Source of the DNA: an uncultured Verrucomicrobia subdivision 3 bacterium
GTDB lineage: Bacteria; Verrucomicrobiota; Verrucomicrobiae; Limisphaerales; UBA11358
Reading direction: 5' to 3'
Assembly (NCBI GenBank): GCA_903847285.1
Contig: CAINDH010000267.1
Coordinates: 1-24,622 of the forward strand
Length of the DNA: 24,622 bases
Notes under the pieces: model-generated
Database searches by the model: none
What the model was told of the DNA's origin: nothing
The model's input: only the letters and a program-made list of their open reading frames with translations
Shown: positions 23,015-24,622 of the stretch, piece by piece
How positions within the stretch are numbered: position 1 is the stretch's first letter
Layout: every line of letters begins with the position of its first letter
Program-made: the position numbers and the translations under genes

Positions 23015-24374
23015 ACAGGCCGCCCACTTTCTCCGCGCCGTTCACCCCTGACACGATCGAGTCGCCCAACGAAACGCCATCGCGGTAATGCCCGGCGAAA
23101 AAAAGATTTTTATTCTTCGCTTCAAGGTCGGTGAGCAAGTCGCGGTATTTGCCGTAGCCCACGTTGTATTGCGGAATCGCCTTCGGCCATGTCTTTGTGT
23201 GCGTGAACATTGGCTGGCCTTTCACGCCGAGCAGCACCCGCAAATCCGCCAGCGTCGTCTCGACCAATTTTTCAGGGGGAAGCAAACCAAGTTCCGGATA
23301 CCGCGCGCCGCCGATGTAGCTCGTCAGCGTGATGTGGCCGGCGGGCGCTCGATTTGGGAACAGTGCGGATGAGAAAATCGTGCCGAGAATTTTGAATCCT
23401 TCGATTTTTGGAATCAACATCCCGAAGCCACTACGCGAGCGCGCCACATCCTCGCGGCGAAAACCCAGCACCACAGCGGACACGGGTGGATAGCTGATTT
23501 CAGATAGTGTGCGTAGCGCCGAACTGGTGGTTGGTGTTCCGTTAATCTCCAATTCCGCCAGCCGATGCGCCGTGCCACAGTAAATTACCGCGCCATGTTC
23601 GTCTTCGCCGCTCGCCGCCCCCACGCGCCAGCCATCGCTCGTTGGTGAAAGTTTCATGACTGGCGTATTCAATTTCAGCGAATCTCCCAGCTGCGCCGCC
23701 AGCGTATCCGGCAAAACCTGCAAGCCTTCATCAAATGAAAATTTTGGAGCGCGGTCTTTCGCCACCTCGCCGGATTTTTTGCGATCACGCGCACCGAAAA
23801 GCTGCCCCTTGATCATCGAGCCGTAATTATCTTCCAGCGCCTTCAGCTTTGGAAAAGCGTGTGGCAGCGAAAGCTTGTGCGGATCGCCAGCGTAAATGCC
23901 CGCGACGAGCGCATCAATCGCGTGATCAAGAAATTCCTGATTGAAACGACGAACGACGAACTGTCCGATACTTTCCTCTGCGCCATCGCGGCGTGGTTTG
24001 ATGAACGGCTCGCGCAGCACGGCAAGTTTGGCCTTGGCAGTGAAAAGTTTCGTCGTGAAAAATCCTGGCACGGACGCGGGCATTTCAATCGGCCGACCGT
24101 AACGCACGACGTAGCGCGCATCGGCTTTCGGATCAGTGGCGAGCTTGCGCGCTTCGAGGCCGGCATCGCGGATGAGTTGGGCAATTTTTGGGGAGGTTTC
24201 CAGAATGGTGTTCGGCCCGAACTCGGCGAGAAAGCCATCCTTGCGGATGGATTGAATCACGCCGCCGACGCGCCCGCTCGCTTCATAAACCGTGACCGGC
24301 ACGCCCTGGCGCTTCAGATAAAACGCAGCGGTCAATCCCGTGATGCCTGCCCCGATGATGGCGACGGATTTCAT
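23010..24374 (-). CDS. hemY: Oxygen-dependent protoporphyrinogen/coproporphyrinogen oxidase (HemY/CgoX type)
   Basis: 454 residues of the FAD-dependent amine oxidase superfamily. The N-terminal Rossmann motif is IIGAGITGLTAA (6-17) with the ribose-binding Glu31 and the GRVGG motif (34-38). The C-terminal FAD motif LFFAGHYRDGVSLGDSIVSG is at about 424-443. It oxidises protoporphyrinogen IX to protoporphyrin IX; the same family in other bacteria acts on coproporphyrinogen III. HemN encoded just before it supplies protoporphyrinogen, so the protoporphyrin route is likely here. No membrane helix is present, as usual for HemY. It is separated by 88 nt on each side from hemN and hemH, with a repeat element in both gaps. 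Confidence 0.94.
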   Translation of the reverse strand: MKSVAIIGAGITGLTAAFYLKRQGVPVTVYEASGRVGGVIQSIRKDGFLAEFGPNTILETSPKIAQLIRDAGLEARKLATDPKADARYVVRYGRPIEMPASVPGFFTTKLFTAKAKLAVLREPFIKPRRDGAEESIGQFVVRRFNQEFLDHAIDALVAGIYAGDPHKLSLPHAFPKLKALEDNYGSMIKGQLFGARDRKKSGEVAKDRAPKFSFDEGLQVLPDTLAAQLGDSLKLNTPVMKLSPTSDGWRVGAASGEDEHGAVIYCGTAHRLAELEINGTPTTSSALRTLSEISYPPVSAVVLGFRREDVARSRSGFGMLIPKIEGFKILGTIFSSALFPNRAPAGHITLTSYIGGARYPELGLLPPEKLVETTLADLRVLLGVKGQPMFTHTKTWPKAIPQYNVGYGKYRDLLTDLEAKNKNLFFAGHYRDGVSLGDSIVSGVNGAEKVGGLF

Positions 24375-24382
24375 GTAGATAA

Positions 24383-24456
24383 TTTAGCCACAGATTTTCA
24401 CGGATGAAACACTGATAAAAAACAACCGTGAATTAAACCTGTATTTCATCTGTGGC
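24383..24456. repeat. Intergenic inverted-repeat element, hemN-hemY junction
   Basis: Left arm GCCACAGAT (24387-24395) pairs with ATCTGTGGC (24448-24456). Between them are CACGGATGAAAC and CACTGAT, then a variable middle. It aligns with the element at 22930-23014 in both orientations because each copy is near-palindromic. No terminator T-run is seen. Confidence 0.78.
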
Positions 24457-24462
24457 CAAAAT

Positions 24463-24622
24463 TCAAATCGTCTTGGAATGGCTCCGTTCATTCTTCTCGC
24501 CGAGTGTGTTGTCGAAGCACATGGCGATGTTGCGGATGAAGAGGCGGCCGGAGTTCGTGACTTCAAGTCCGTCGGCTGTTTTCTTAACCAGTCCGTCGGC
24601 GATGAAGGGCGCGAGCGTGGCG
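24463..24622 (-). CDS. hemN: Oxygen-independent coproporphyrinogen III oxidase, C-terminal end
   Basis: Only the last 52 residues are present; the start lies beyond the right edge. The leftward frame ends in TGA at 24463-24465 and reads 'TLAPFIADGLVKKTADGLEV', then 'TNSGRLFIRNIAMCFDNTLG'. It matches the HemN C-terminus ('ADGLV...', 'GRLLIRNICMCFD') rather than HemW, which lacks the IRNI-x-MxFD end. HemN is a radical SAM enzyme that decarboxylates coproporphyrinogen III without oxygen. It is the first visible gene of the leftward heme cluster. The C-terminal extension 'EKNERSHSKTI' is slightly different from that of E. coli, which I do not think is important. Confidence 0.85.
   Translation of the reverse strand, partial: ATLAPFIADGLVKKTADGLEVTNSGRLFIRNIAMCFDNTLGEKNERSHSKTI

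Overview
The window looks like a piece of chromosome from a Gram-negative bacterium of the PVC group, most probably a Verrucomicrobiota member related to Pedosphaera/Limisphaerales. This is inference. The support is an LptD-type outer-membrane LPS transporter, a gene order yicC-gmk-coaC, a cysteine-rich ferrochelatase, NtrB/NtrC-like signalling proteins, a remnant cadherin-like surface protein with a C-terminus of the kind common in that phylum, and many intergenic hairpin repeats of a kind I associate with these genomes. Most of the window is compact housekeeping DNA. I see no insertion sequence, phage, tRNA, rRNA or CRISPR array.

Layout. 1-279 is the 3' end of an unrecognised gene. 280-751 is non-coding and holds a 21-bp-periodic array followed by nested inverted repeats. 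752-3171 is an A+T-richer islet transcribed leftwards: a 64-aa protein, a 252-aa protein with a possible PD-(D/E)XK nuclease core, and a secreted Sel1-repeat/trypsin-like protease. A palindrome-rich element (3262-3418) separates it from a long rightward series: yicC, gmk, coaC, a membrane histidine kinase, an NtrC-type regulator, a small membrane protein and an HpnD-like squalene/phytoene synthase-family gene (3515-9639). A frameshifted TPR gene (9683-10254) runs the other way, then a secreted dienelactone hydrolase and rsmD run rightwards.

The middle block (11717-16889) runs leftwards: an AsmA-like protein, proB, mazG, a decayed cadherin-like gene, then rplU-rpmA with a good promoter and a strong terminator, and obgE. 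Obg carries an unusual acidic insert of about 65 residues. To the right lie a shortened DUF486 membrane protein, lptD, an orphan histidine kinase, ribBA, and a leftward heme cluster hemN-hemY-hemH covering the last anaerobic/aerobic steps from coproporphyrinogen III to heme.

The most distinctive non-coding signal is a set of intergenic elements built from short tandem words (such as CACAGAT, CACAGAG, GCTAATC) with complementary ends. Two related copies fill both junctions of the heme cluster, and each junction is exactly 88 nt long. Other points to check are two apparent frameshifts, a DUF486 protein that seems to lack an internal segment, and the A+T-rich nuclease/protease islet.
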